A stretch of DNA of 64,000 bases from Hortaea werneckii (taxonomy: Eukaryota > Ascomycota > Dothideomycetes > Mycosphaerellales > Teratosphaeriaceae). Under the pieces are notes generated by a model. That model did not search any database and was not told the origin of the DNA. It saw nothing but the letters and a program-made list of their open reading frames with translations. Positions 22,501-34,854 of the stretch are shown piece by piece. Position 1 is the stretch's first letter; each line of letters begins with the position of its first letter. The translations under genes and the position numbers were made by a program. Location of the stretch: the NCBI GenBank assembly GCA_037044905.1, contig JBAOKB010000164.1, positions 1 to 64,000 of the forward strand, written 5' to 3'.

Positions 22501-25500
22501 CTATTAGCGTAGTATTATATATAAATAGCCATAGTAGGGGGGCATATAAGGCGGTTATTTAAGCGCCTTCTAACGTTAGTACCCCTTAACTAGGGTTGGT
22601 AGAAGGAGGTCCTCCCTTATCTATTAGTTATTTTCTAGTCTACTATCTAGCTAGCGTACTAGGTACTCTATTAGGGGTTTTGCGAGCTAGCCGACTTTAT
22701 AAACGTAGTATTCTAGTAGTATTTATAGTATATCGTTAGTCGAGCCGACTTTAAGCCTTTATAGTAGCCTCTACTAACGTTAGAAGGGGTCCTCGCCGCT
22801 AGGGTATAGCTCTAATTTAGCTATAGAGACGATAGGGTATATTTTCTAGTAACTTAGTAAGTCTAGCTTATAGGCGAGGCTAGTTAACGTAACCGACTTT
22901 ACACTAAAGGGGCCGACTTAGGGTAGGCTAAGCTTTTTATTATAGATACCTAGAATTATATAATTCTATAGTTATAGGAACGCTAAGTCTCCGACTTTAG
23001 GACTCTATTATATATACTGCTAGTTATAGTAGGATTTTATTGTCGACTCTATAAAGGTAACGCTATCTCTCGCTTCTACCCTTAGGAGCTCGCGCTATTA
23101 TATAAGTAATATTGTTAACTTTAGCCCGACGACGTCTTACGCCTCTCTAGGTTTAAATCCTAGGGTAAATTCGTTTAAGGAATAGCTAAGTAATAAATTA
23201 ACGGAGTTATTAAGGACGAATTATATATAAGGTAGGACGTAGTACTATTCTAAGATACTATCTAGGAACTTTAATATATAGTAATAGAGGGCTATCTTAA
23301 TAGTCTAGTTAGTACGTTCTAACTAGCTATCTATCTAAGGGTAGTATAAAGTTAATATAAGTAGCTTATAACTAAGTCGCTTAAAGAATGTCTTCTATAT
23401 TACTAATATAAATTTTAGGTCGCGGTTAGAGATAATAATCGTTAGTAGACTCTAGTCTAACTAGAAGAGGTTATTAAGGAGTCTATACCTCTATGTTTCC
23501 GCTATATAGTCCTAGTATCTAGGTACGAAGAGGATCTTCCTACTCGCCTTATATATCGCTATTAAAATACTATCGAAGCTATTAGTAATAGGTAGCCTAA
23601 TAATAAAGTCGATTATAATTATATAGAAGGGTTATAGAGGTAACGTAACTAGGTATAGGGAGCTATATAGCTTATAGCGCTTAGTATCGAGGGTCTAATA
23701 CTTGTAGTAGTATTATACGTACTAGCGTAGGTATAGAGCTAACTTATAGATAAAGAACTACGACGAGAGTTTTATATATAAGTAGTAGAAACCGACGTAA
23801 AATTGCGCGTTATACGCCGCTTTAAATACCTCCCTCTATAGTAACTTTAGGATATATAGGTAGCGACCTACTAGGCCTTTATACTAAAGTAAGCTAGTAT
23901 TGTCTTCTATAAATTAGAGCGCGCTAGGGTCTTACTAGACTAAGGACTTAATACGCGATATATATTTGTCTTAGTCGTAAGTAGTAATAAGGTATAACTT
24001 AAACTTATTGTTAAGTATAGCTTATATAATACTATAGATGTCGACTAGGTTAGTAAGGTTATCGAGAACATCGCCTTATATAACTCTAGAAGTAGAGAGG
24101 TGTAAGAGAGTATTAGATATAACGTACTTACGACTAGGCTTATATATAATCTTTAGGTTACGAAACTATAAGAGGTATTAGGAGGTACGTATAAGATAGT
24201 TATTTAACTTATCGATAGAGCTAGAAATAAGCGAGGTTTAAGTTACGATTAAAGTAGTACTAGTATAGTCTATTAGGATAATTACTATCTTGTCGTAAGA
24301 CTTTACTATCTAGCGTATCGGCTTTATTATCTATATAAGATAGGCGACTTTAAGTTCTATAGGCTAGTAATACGTTTTAGCTAGAGAAGCGCCTTCGAAA
24401 GGAATAGAATAGGCTAGGTTTTTAACTTAGGTAGGTAATTAATTACTACGTTACCTACTAGATAGGCGACTATAATACTAAAGCCTCTTTACTTTAATAC
24501 GTCGATATAGATATAGAGTAGTTAGCTATAGTCGAAGTAATAGAGTATAAAGGGCTTTATAAACATAGCCTATAGTATAGCGAATAACGTCCTTAGCTAG
24601 TCTATCGCGTCGATAAGCGATATAATAGTAAAACTCTTATAGGCGTATAAGCTAGCTAGTACCTTATAGAAGATAGTCTTTTTATAATCGTAGAAAGGTT
24701 TAGAGAGCGCGGCGTAATATAGGATATACGACTAGAGCTAGCCTATAAGGCTAAGATAGTACTTAAGGTCTTTTACTATATAGGGGAAATTAAGCTTTAT
24801 AATAGCTTAGAGTTTTTTAGTAGACATAGAGAGTCCTAGGCTATCGACGTATTAGCTAAGTAGCTCGATAGATATTATATCGCCTTATAATAGTATAGAG
24901 TAGGCGTCTATTATAGTTATAGTATTAAGTCTATAGATGTCTATAACGGGGTACTTCTTTATCTTGCCTTTAAACTCCTTCTTATTAATAAAGATAGGGA
25001 AACTAAATAGTATAGGCGACTCTACTTAACTAACCTTACCCTACTTATATAGCTTATTAAATATTGCGTCGACGACCTTATAGTCCTTCGCGCCTAATAA
25101 GTAGACTTTTTATAATAGCCTTAATCCCGCTATATACTAGTTAGAGATAAGGGGAATTAGTATCTAGTCTTTCTTAGAGATTTTAGTAAGCTTACTATTA
25201 TCCGCAAAGAGGTAAGGAAACTCTTATACTAGTTTATTAAACTTAGTAGCGATATTAGTAGTACTATAGATAGTAATACTAAAAGCGCTAGTATATTCTA
25301 TAGATTTAGGTTATAGGCCGACTTTAATTACTCTTCCCTCGCTAATAATATCGTTAAGGGCATAAGTATTAGCTCGCTTAGGTTTCTTCTTCTACTCGCT
25401 TATAACGTATATATAGTAGGATCTAAAGGGTATATCGTAACTAGCGAGCTATATTATAAGGTACTAGAAACTAATATTAACTTTATATTATAGAAGGAAG

Positions 25501-25885
25501 TCTATTCTAAGGATTATATTTACTAAGAGCAATAGGAGGATAAAGAGGCGCGCTACTACTAATTCTATCTTTGTAAAGGTAAGAGGAACGAGAGTAACTC
25601 GTACTATCTCTATAACTTTTCCGCTAACGCTACGAACCTTTATCTTTAGTACCTTAGTAACTTATATCTTATTAGATTTATAAATAATAAGTTAGGAAAG
25701 GAGTAGATTATTAACGAGAGAAATAGGGGAGCTAGTATTAATATATATATTAATTACCGTACTATCGACTAAAGCGATGTCTATAGATATATAAGATCTA
25801 TATAAATAATCTACCTTTTGCTTTATAGGTCGGCTAGCTATTACCTCTAGGGGCGCTTATATACTTATATTAGGTAACGGTATAA

Positions 25886-26287
25886 TATTACGACCCTATA
25901 AAGTAGTATTATAAGTTTAGAGCTCTTTAGAATAGATGTATTAAATTAACTAGGTTATAGGATAACTAATTATAATAAGGCTATAAGATCTCTACCTAAT
26001 AGTCGGATTATAACATAAGTTAAATATATAAACTCCTAGTAAGAAACGTACCTAGTTATATATATAAGAGATTCGTGTCTTTATATACCTAATCGCTTAG
26101 TCGCTTAGTAATTAGTCGCTTAGTAATCGCCTAGTCACTCGTTAACTAGTCGCTTATATATATATATATAGTCGGTTACCTACTAAGGTAGCGCTTACTT
26201 ATATATATATTATATAACCCCTTACTTCCCTAGCCCTTACTAGCTAATCGCTTTAGGTCTAACTATCTTATAACTATATTCGTAATA
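25886..26287 (-). repeat. Nested element LTR, left copy (3' LTR in coding sense)
   Basis: 402 bp, begins TATTACGACCC and ends CGTAATA; RIP of TGTTACGACCC...ACA is the likely origin. It aligns end to end with 32349-32750. Differences are mostly C/T or G/A transitions, several of them at CpA/TpG, with a few others. Internal short repeats of CGCTTAGT and a TA run occur near 26090-26170. Confidence 0.85.
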
Positions 26288-29200
26288 CTATCTCCCTTCT
26301 AGCCTAGCTTTGTCCCTAAAACTTATAATATCGCCGTCCTTATATCCTTTATAATAGCTTATAGTATTTCTACTTTTCTTCGCGATGTCTCTCTAACTAG
26401 AAACTTCTTCTTCTAAGAAAAGATATTTGCACCTTACCGCTAAAATCGAAAGAAATAGTTATCTAATTTTCTTTTCTTATAAGCGTTGTTCTATATATAA
26501 CTATCTCTATATTATTATATCTAACTTAACTAACCTTTAGTACTCTAAGTACGTACGCTAGAGTAAGAAATATATAAATATGTCTTAGGAATCCTTAAAT
26601 AAGACTCGTAAAGAGTACTAACGAAAAGTAGATAAGGATAAAGAGTTATTAGTTACTATAATAGCTTAGTTAATATAAAACAAGAAGATCCTTCGTTAAG
26701 CTAAGGGTTATACGGCTTAGAAAGCTAAATACCTTATATCGGAGATAGAGGCTAAGGGTACTTTCGAGAATAATAGGAATTATCCTATAGTAGCTACTAC
26801 TATAGGTCTTACTCCTTTAATAATAGAGACTCTTAGAAATATAGATTAGTCTATCGACTTTTCTAGTAGTACTAGCGTAGTAACTTTAGGTAGTTAAGAT
26901 TAGTAAATAGTTCCTATATGTTTTTGTCGCTAGAATATCCTTTCTATTTAATAAGGTATCGCTAACTCTTCTTATTATAGTCTACAATTTTTTCGACTTT
27001 ATATTTGTCGTCTTCTTATTTCTAGTAATAGAACGTCGTTTATAGCGCGGCGTTAGGGTATATAGGTTTTAATAAGGATATATAGAATACTAGATAGATC
27101 CTAGTATTTAGTAGAAGTTTAAGTTAGTAGTTAACTATACCTCTTTATTTAGTAATTAAAAATAGTCTAACCTTAATATAATCTAGTTTCTTTGTCTTCT
27201 ACTTTATCTTTAGGTTCTTTGTTAGAAGATATATCTTATCCCCCTTCTTAAGCTAAGGTACCGTTTTTAATTCTTTAAACTACTACTTCTAGATTTGCTA
27301 CTATAAATATCGGATTATATCTTAGATAGTTATGTATACCTTTTACAATTCTTCTACTATAACTATAGCTCTATTAGCTTTTACTAATGTCCTTAGTTCT
27401 ATAAATAAGTTAGGTATTTTTCTATAATTAAGGGCAAATAGTATCTCTTTTGTTATTTCCAAAGTATTATTGTTTAATACTAATTATACTATTAGTAGTA
27501 GTAAAACCTAATTTTTTATATATAGTTAACGTAGTACCGTAAATATACTTTAAGTAACTAAATTGTTCTTTTAGTTTAACTATCTATTTCTAGGTAGAAT
27601 ACTATTAATAGTTTATACTTAATTTTAATTTGTCCTATAAGTAATTTCTAGAATTTTAACGTAAATAGCTTATCTCTATCTATAAGGAAGCTTTCTAGAA
27701 ATCTATAATATCTAATTAGTCTATTTAGTATAAGGTATACGAGTTCCGTAGCTATTATTAATTCTTTATATAGTATAAAATATATATACTTAGTTAAGGT
27801 ATCTACTATAATAAGTATTAAATTATATATAACTACGGTAGCTAGGTCCTTAGATATTAGTAGCTTAGTAATAAAGTCTATTATAACCTCTCTCTATAGT
27901 ATATCTAAAGGTTCTCGGAACTAGAGATTACTATACTTCGTATATTATAATACCTTATTCTTTTAGTAACTATTATATTGTTTAATATAGTCGGTATCCT
28001 TTTTCTATATCTATAGGAAAGTAAAGTTCCGCCTAATTAAGTCGATTATTCTTATAATTTCTAGATATCCTATAGTTTAGCTATTATAGTAGTCCTTAAT
28101 ATACTCGTATTCCTTTTCTTATAGAATCTAGTACTTCCTATATTTAATAGGGAATTCTTCCTATTTATCTCGTAGAATATAGAGAATATAATTAAATTCC
28201 TATATATTTATAGTAAGGCTCCCGTCCTTATTAACTTTAAGTATAGCTTTCGAATTCTACTCCTTACCTTCTATATAGTTGCTTCTTCTACTTAGTATAT
28301 TTATACGCCTATTGTCTTTACTTAGGGTATACTAGATATCGAACTTATATTGTCTAAGTAGCTCTAACTATCTATACTATTAACGTAATAGATCCTTAGT
28401 AGTTATAAAGTATTAAAGGTTCTTATAGTTGGTATATATCGTTAGTCCTATAACTCCTTTATAGTAAACTCTCTAGTATTGTAATACTATAATAATCGCT
28501 AATAGTTCTTTATTATAAATCTCGTAGTTCTATTCTACTAGTATTATTTTTCTCGAGTAATACGCTACTAGGTATCTTTTACTATTATACTCCTAAGTAA
28601 GGTAAGTACCTATTACTAGATTAGATATATTAGTCTCGACTTATACTAGTTTCTTTATATTAAATAGTATAAGCGTTAGTAACCTTATATATACTTACTT
28701 AAGTTATTAGAATACCTTTTCTTACTTCTTTATCTATATAAACTTAGTATCCTTCTTTATAAGGCTTATAAGTAGAATTATAAGTTTAGAGTATCCTTTA
28801 ATAAACTTCCTATTATAGTTCGCGAGTCTTAGAAAGGATTATATTTCTATAATATTTTTTAATATTAGCTATTCCTTAATAGATTATATTTTCTTTAGGT
28901 CTATTTTAATTCTAGTAGTATTAATAATAAATCCTAGGAATTCGATTTCCTTCTTATAGAATTTATACTTCTTAGGTATAGTCTTAAAATCTACTATACT
29001 AAGTCGTTCTAGTACTACTTATACGTCCTTAGTATACTATTCTTAGCTTTCTTAGGTAAAGATTAGGATATTATCGATATACGCTATAACTATAATATTA
29101 AGTAAATCTCGTAATATATTATTAACGAGTTATTAGTATATTACTAGGGTATTTATAAGTCCTATTAGTATAACTTAAAACTAATAGAGTCCGTAGTATG

Positions 29201-32200
29201 TCCTAAAGGCTATCTTCTATTCTTCTCTCTTAGCTATTTGTACTACGTAGAATACGTCTCGTAGATTAATTTTTAAATACTAGTTTACTCTAGTAAGTTA
29301 ATCCTATATTTCTTCGATATTAGATAGTAGATATCGATTATTAACTATAACTTTATTAAGTCGTTAATAGTCGATTACTATTTATAGTTTTCCTCCTTTC
29401 TTTAGAACGAATATTACTAGTAAAGTAGCTAGCGATTAGGATTTCTTAATCTATCCTTTCTCGCTTTTTTCTTTTAGCTATTATCTTTACTCTTTAAGCT
29501 CTTTTTTAGATAACCTATATAGTAGCCCCTATAGTAGATCTTTACTAGGCTAAAATTATATTTAGTAATCTTATAGTTAATATCTAGATAAGGCGGCTAA
29601 TCCTTCCTCTTTCTAAAAGAGTAGTTTCTATTTCTTAAACTCTTTAGGGATCTTTAGAGGTATATTAGTTCTCCCTTTATCTCTTACCTTATAACCTAGC
29701 TAGGCTAGCTTAGTATCTATAGAGACTATCTCCTTACCGTTTCTATTAGAGTATATTATTAGTCGACGTTCTAATTCCTAGAACTATCTTTCCTTATCTA
29801 CTATCGTACGCTATCGATATATAAGGTAGATATCGGTAATATAACTATATCGCTTAAACTTAAGTACTCCTATCTTCTAATCTATTAGAGGGTTATACTT
29901 CTTTAACTAAGGTATCCCTATTATAATATTATAACTAGCTATATTAATAATATCTAGGCTAATAATCTCGTAGTACTATTAAATAGCTAGGACTAGTAGT
30001 ATTATTTTACTAATCTACTATAGATAGGAACGATCTATCTATAACTATTAATTTATATCTACTATCTTTCTTCTTTTAGGTAGCGATCCTATTTCGCTAG
30101 ATAAAGCTAGTCGATATAAAGTTTCCGCTAGCTCTAGAATTAATTATAGCCTATATTACGTATCTATTAATAATATATTTAGTACGGAATACTAGTACTT
30201 CTAATACTATAGGAGCTTTAATATTATTTACTTCCTAGTAACTACTCCTATTAGTAGAGATCCTTCGTTTTTTAAATAGTATCCTAGTAAATTAGTATCC
30301 TTAAAATAGATCTCCTAATTAAGGGATCTATTCTTAGGTCCTAAGATAACTTTTCCTTATATTATCGATACTTTAACCTATTCCTTAATAGTAGCTTTAA
30401 TATAGCCTAGTATTATATTTCTCTATACTAGTAGTTATACTAATAGTCTTATAGGCCTTAATTTCTATTAGTTTACTACTTTAGTTAACTTGTTCTTTAT
30501 TACTTCTAACAATATAAGGTCTTCTTAATATACTTCCTAGATTTAGTATAATTTATAGAGTCGTCCTTTAACGATTTAGATTCGTTCTCTAATTCCTCTT
30601 AAGATATAGATTCTATTAGGCGTAATATAGCTTCTATCTTGTTAGAAGGTACTTCTAATTAGTAGTTAATCTAGTATATATATTACTATATTATAGTTTA
30701 TATTAATAAGTTAGTAGTTTTAGAATATTACTCTTAATTAGTTAAGTATTATATCGAATTCGATTAGGTAAAGTCGTTATTTTCCTTAGATCTTAGGGAA
30801 TACTATCTTAATTTAGTTAGCGATAAATAGTATTATTCTTTAAGCTAGTCCTAATCCTAAGACTTTGAAATAGTATATATTAAGGTCGTCTAGTTCGTTA
30901 TTGTTAGTATATTTATACTTAGATAAATCCTCTTCTTATTCTAAGAATGTTTGTATAGCTTACTATAACTAGTCTACTTACAAGTCGAGTTCGTAGGCTA
31001 TTTATTCTAATTATTCCGAGTTAGGTCCTATAAGTTTTAGGGCAATATCGTTATTTTATAGAGATTCTTCCTCCTCTAGTAGTTCTTCTTCCTACTCGGG
31101 GGGTATGTTTTCTTATAAAGTTACGTCCTCCTAATTAAATAGTAGCGGAGACCTTCCTTTCTAGGGATTTCTTAAGTCTCTCTTCTACTATAATAGCTAC
31201 TTCTATATTATTATATTAAATTCTATCCTAGCCTTACGTAGCTTCTTAGGATAGTAACTACTTACTTACTTATCTAACTCGTAGGTCTTATAATAGTCGT
31301 TATAGTAATCTATCTAATATATAGCTTTATAGTTTAGTTCTATTTTTAGTTCCTTAATAAGTTTCGATACGTCGGAAGCGCCTTATCTATTGTTTATCTC
31401 GTTAATAGGTTCTTTTACTAGTATTATATTAAGCTACTCCTATAGTTATATCTTTTATCTATAGTAGTCTCGCGCGTAATATCCTATTTTATAGTAATTA
31501 TAGTACTCTAGTCCTTCTCGTTTCTTTCCTCTATTATTATTCCCTTAGAACTTCCCTTTACCCTTAGCTCCTCGTATACCTTTTCCTTTTAGCTTACGTT
31601 AGATAATATCTAATTCTATAGTATTAGGATTATAACGAGATCCTCTAGTCTAGCTAGTTAGATTATAGCTAGATTGTCTATAATACTATCTACTATAGCT
31701 TTTCTCCTATTAGTATTCGTATAGCTTATTATTAATCTCGATAGCTACTTAGATTATTCGTTCTAGTATATCTTATACTATACTACTACGTATAAGTTTA
31801 TCCTTAATATTATCCTTTAACCCTCGGTAGTATATAGTAAGTAGGGCTTATTTATCCTTATCGGTTTTGCCTAAATACTCTCTAAACTTAGTAGTATACT
31901 AAGAAGTAGACGTCTTTTAAGTAAGGTATTAGATAACTTAAATAGCGACTTATTTGTCGTTACTTAAACTATAGATATTACGGATTACTTTAACAAAGTT
32001 ATTCTAGTTACTAAAAATTCCTTTAGTATCTTATTCGTTAATAAGAACATCCTATAAGCGAGGTCGAATCTATTATTAGGCTTATCTCCTAAGGTAGGAT
32101 AACGCTATAATAGTTTTCTTTCCGTCCTAGGTAATTCCTTCTATCTTAAAGAATATTATAAGTTAGTTAAGCTAATCGTTAAGCTTAGAACGTTCTCTAT

Positions 32201-32348
32201 AAAAGAAGTCTAGCTTAGCGACTTTAGTATTGTCGTTAGATCTATTAGTCGGTACTATACTAGCTAGTCGTAGTTATATACTAGTATTACGTTAATTGTT
32301 TAGAGCTATTATTGTCTAAGATATAAAGTTCCTTAAGGGTATTTAAAG

Positions 32349-32750
32349 TATTACGACCCTATAAAGTAGTATTATAGGTTTAGAGCTCTTTAGAATAGAT
32401 ATATTAAGACAACTAGGTTATAGGATAACTAATTATAATAAGGCTATAAGGTCTCTACCTAATAGTTAGATTATAATATAAGTTAAATATACAAACTCCT
32501 AGTAAGAAACGTACCTAGTTATATATATAAGAGATTCGTATCCTTATATACCTAATCGCTTAGTTACTTAGTAATTAGTCGCTTAGTAATCGCCTAGTTA
32601 CTTGTTAACTAGTCGCTTATATATATATATATAGTTAGTTACCTACTAAGGTAGCGCTTACTTATATATATATTACGTAACTCCTTGCTTCTCTAGCCCT
32701 TACTAGCTAATCGCTTTAGGTCTAACTATCTTATAACTATGTTTATAACA
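32349..32750 (-). repeat. Nested element LTR, right copy (5' LTR in coding sense)
   Basis: 402 bp, begins TATTACGACCC and ends TTTATAACA, keeping the CA terminus that the left copy has lost. It is followed by TATAG, close to the TATAA that precedes the left LTR. Confidence 0.85.
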
Positions 32751-33925
32751 TATAGCTAGTTATTTAATACAAAGTGTTCCAAATAGATTAAGTAAGTATA
32801 GGAGGGTAATAGGCCCTTAATATAGTAGATATCTATATTAACGTATCTATTTAATACTATATCCCTACTATTGTTATTATCGTTATTAGTCTCTATACTA
32901 TAAAAGGCGTCCTATTTGTCGTCCGCGTCTTTGTCCTCGATATTATATAACGTAATTTGCTTTTACTAGAATAGGTAGAGTAGTTCCTACCTAGAGCTAT
33001 TAAATTACTTACTAATAGAGCGACGTAGTTTAGACTTTTCTATAACTTGTCTTAGGTTTCTATATAGGAGATAGGGCGGTAATAGGGCGTTAGCAAGCTA
33101 CTTTTAATTAGTATCTATTACTAGTTAGGGATAACTACCTATTAGTATACTATTATACTATAGGTCCCTAGGTTAGAAGGGATATCTACCTCTAGTATCG
33201 CGACGTTTGTTCCTTAGTAAGGAGTATTACGTAATCTCTTTCTAGTTATATTTTTTCTCTTCTAGCTACTAAATAAAGTTAGCGGATATTGTTAATAGCG
33301 TTGGTATAGAGATAGTCTAGTAGAAGTAGACGTCGAGGCTATTATACGCGTATATTAGCTATTAGAGTACTTATATATACCTAGTATTATAAGTAAGGGT
33401 CTAGACATTAACGACGTATTTTAGTAGTAAGCGCTATGTAATAGTATCGCCCTAGGTATATCTAACCTACGCGAGAGCTACTAGGTATTTACCTATAGAG
33501 TATTAGAAGTATTCGATAAGTTTGTCGTACTATAAGCTAATACCGTCGGTATAGTATAATCTAATCTTTTCTAAGTTGCTAAGGCTACTAGTATACTATA
33601 TTTAAGTTAAGCCGTAGAGTAAGAAGGGTAGCCTATTTTTAATAGCCTAGTTATCTTAGTAGGAGGCGACGTTATAGACGCGGTTAATAAAGAGAAAGGT
33701 ATTACAAAAGAAGAAGTTATAGCCTACTATTACTAGGTCGTCCTAACTAATAGCGTCGAAGTCGGGTTAAAAGTATCTAATTTCTAAGTTATATAGCCTA
33801 TTAGAATAGGTAGCCTCCTACGTTATCGACGGTTATTATTATTACTATTAATAGATATACTACGTTACTTAGATAGCGGTAACAAATATATTAAACATTT
33901 GCTTTTACGTATTAGTAAGGTTTTA

Positions 33926-33953
33926 TAGTAGTAGTAGTAGTAGTAGTAGTAGT
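33926..33953. repeat. (TAG)n microsatellite in the outer element
   Basis: About nine tandem TAG units. Inside a RIP-mutated coding remnant this is most simply a former CAG- or TGG-type codon run turned to TAG (CTA on the coding minus strand). Confidence 0.7.
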
Positions 33954-34677
33954 AAGGGTATCTAGTTCTAGGAGAGCTCTAGGGTACCTATACTATTAGA
34001 TAGTATTACTATCGTTTGCCTCCAAAGTTAGGTCTAAGTCGGCTAGGGTTCTAAATAGTTAAGGAATTAGTTAGTTATAAGTTAGTATAGGGTTAAGAGG
34101 TAGTATTAATAGCGCGTAGGTAGAGGCTACCTTAAAGTTAGTAAGCCTAAGGGCTATTACTCTAGTTGTTAAGGCTCCTACCTAGGTAGCTATAGAGTAA
34201 CTTCTAAAAGTTAGGTAGTAGTTACTATACTTAGTAAGGGGGGATAGGAAGGCGCCTCTCCTATATTTATAGTACTAGTAAAGAAGGTATTATAGTCGGT
34301 AGCGAGGTTAGCTTACTTAAGTAGAGAGTTAGCTATATATATAAAGCGGTTAACTACTAGTTTCCTATCGTAAGAGCTACTATCGAGCTAAGCTAAGTTG
34401 TAAAGGAGGCCTTAGGGTAGTAGAAAAGCCTAGACAAAGCGCGTAACGTAGTCTTTTAGGTTAGCTCTATAGACTTATATCTTATTAGATATTGCAAATA
34501 AGTAGAACTACTAGGCTTCTATAATATCGTCCGGTATAGGCTTAGATAGTATAGGGTAGGTAGGAGGGTAGCTAGGTATAGTATAGTAGTAGTAGTAGGT
34601 AGTAGAGGGGTCTAGGTCGTAGTACGACGCTAGTAGGTTGCTAGTAATCGTCGAGACGATTAATAAGGCTAGCTACT

Positions 34678-34770
34678 ACTTGTTGTAGTTTTAAAGAGTG
34701 TAATGATTTATAATAACTATCTAAAGCTAGCTAAGGAAAGTGGGCCTTTATAGGCTCTGATTACATAACA
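34678..34770 (-). repeat. Outer element terminal repeat, right copy (5' LTR in coding sense)
   Basis: 93-bp partner of 20761-20853. It carries five of the nine TpG/CpA to TpA changes and keeps the ACATAACA end. The first base of unique DNA after the duplication GCCAG is 34776. Confidence 0.88.
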
Positions 34771-34775
34771 GCCAG
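34771..34775. repeat. Right target-site duplication of the outer element (GCCAG)
   Basis: Matches 20756-20760. It lies 84 bp upstream of the ATG at 34855, so the insertion fell in the promoter or 5' UTR of the next gene. Confidence 0.75.
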
Positions 34776-34854
34776 ACTTCGGCTTCACCTCCAACTTCAC
34801 ATCTGCCATTCCACCCCAAACCCTATGCATGCATGTACAAGCACAGCTGTCAAC

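Larger units (their letters stand above)
25886..32750 (-). mobile_element. Nested Ty3/gypsy retrotransposon, RIP-destroyed
   Basis: 402-bp LTRs at 25886-26287 and 32349-32750 enclose about 6.1 kb. Imperfect 5-bp flanks (TATAA at 25881, TATAG at 32751) suggest the target duplication. The coding strand is minus: a gag zinc-knuckle relic at 31461-31505, a reverse-transcriptase palm relic AYIDNILIFT at 29055-29084 (YxDD with Asp changed to Asn), and an integrase HHCC-type zinc-binding relic at about 27900-28110. The purine-rich AGAAGGGAGATAG just inside the left LTR (minus sense) fits a polypurine tract. The gag-RT-IN order on one strand identifies a Ty3/gypsy element. No ORF remains. Confidence 0.87.
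20854..34677. other. AT-rich RIP isochore without coding capacity
   Basis: The composition changes abruptly at both LTR edges. TpA, CTA and TAG are everywhere, CpA/TpG are scarce, yet CpG (TCG, ACG, GCG) remains common. This is the mark of CpA-directed RIP rather than plain methyl-CpG decay. Across nearly 14 kb no protein frame of 60 residues with a start survives on either strand, while the flanking DNA has them in every kilobase. Such blocks are usually heterochromatic in ascomycetes (inference for this locus). Confidence 0.9.
20761..34770 (-). mobile_element. Outer Ty3/gypsy chromovirus-like retrotransposon, RIP-destroyed, interrupted by a second element
   Basis: 93-bp terminal direct repeats (20761-20853, 34678-34770) enclose about 14 kb; removing the nested element leaves about 7.15 kb. 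Minus-strand translation, ignoring the many TAG/TAA codons, shows in order: a right-hand 1.9 kb region (gag position), reverse-transcriptase text around 24780-25000, RNase H-like text, an integrase core around 23250-23640 (TIDFI-like and ISxRD-like motifs, the latter about 23411-23446), and a chromodomain-like YLVR block near 22610-22690. About 1.75 kb more follows before the left LTR. No frame remains open. The domain order fits gypsy chromoviruses; names are by recognition, not by search. Confidence 0.82.

Noticed and set aside
26090..26170. Tandem short repeats (CGCTTAGT...) as a CRISPR-like array
   Set aside because: They lie inside an LTR, are degenerate, lack regular spacers, and recur in the second LTR copy; fungal nuclear DNA has no CRISPR arrays.
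20761..34770. hAT-type DNA transposon, because of the possible 8-bp duplication
   Set aside because: The ends are 93-bp direct, not inverted, repeats and the interior has integrase/RT/chromodomain relics; the 5-bp reading of the duplication is equally good.
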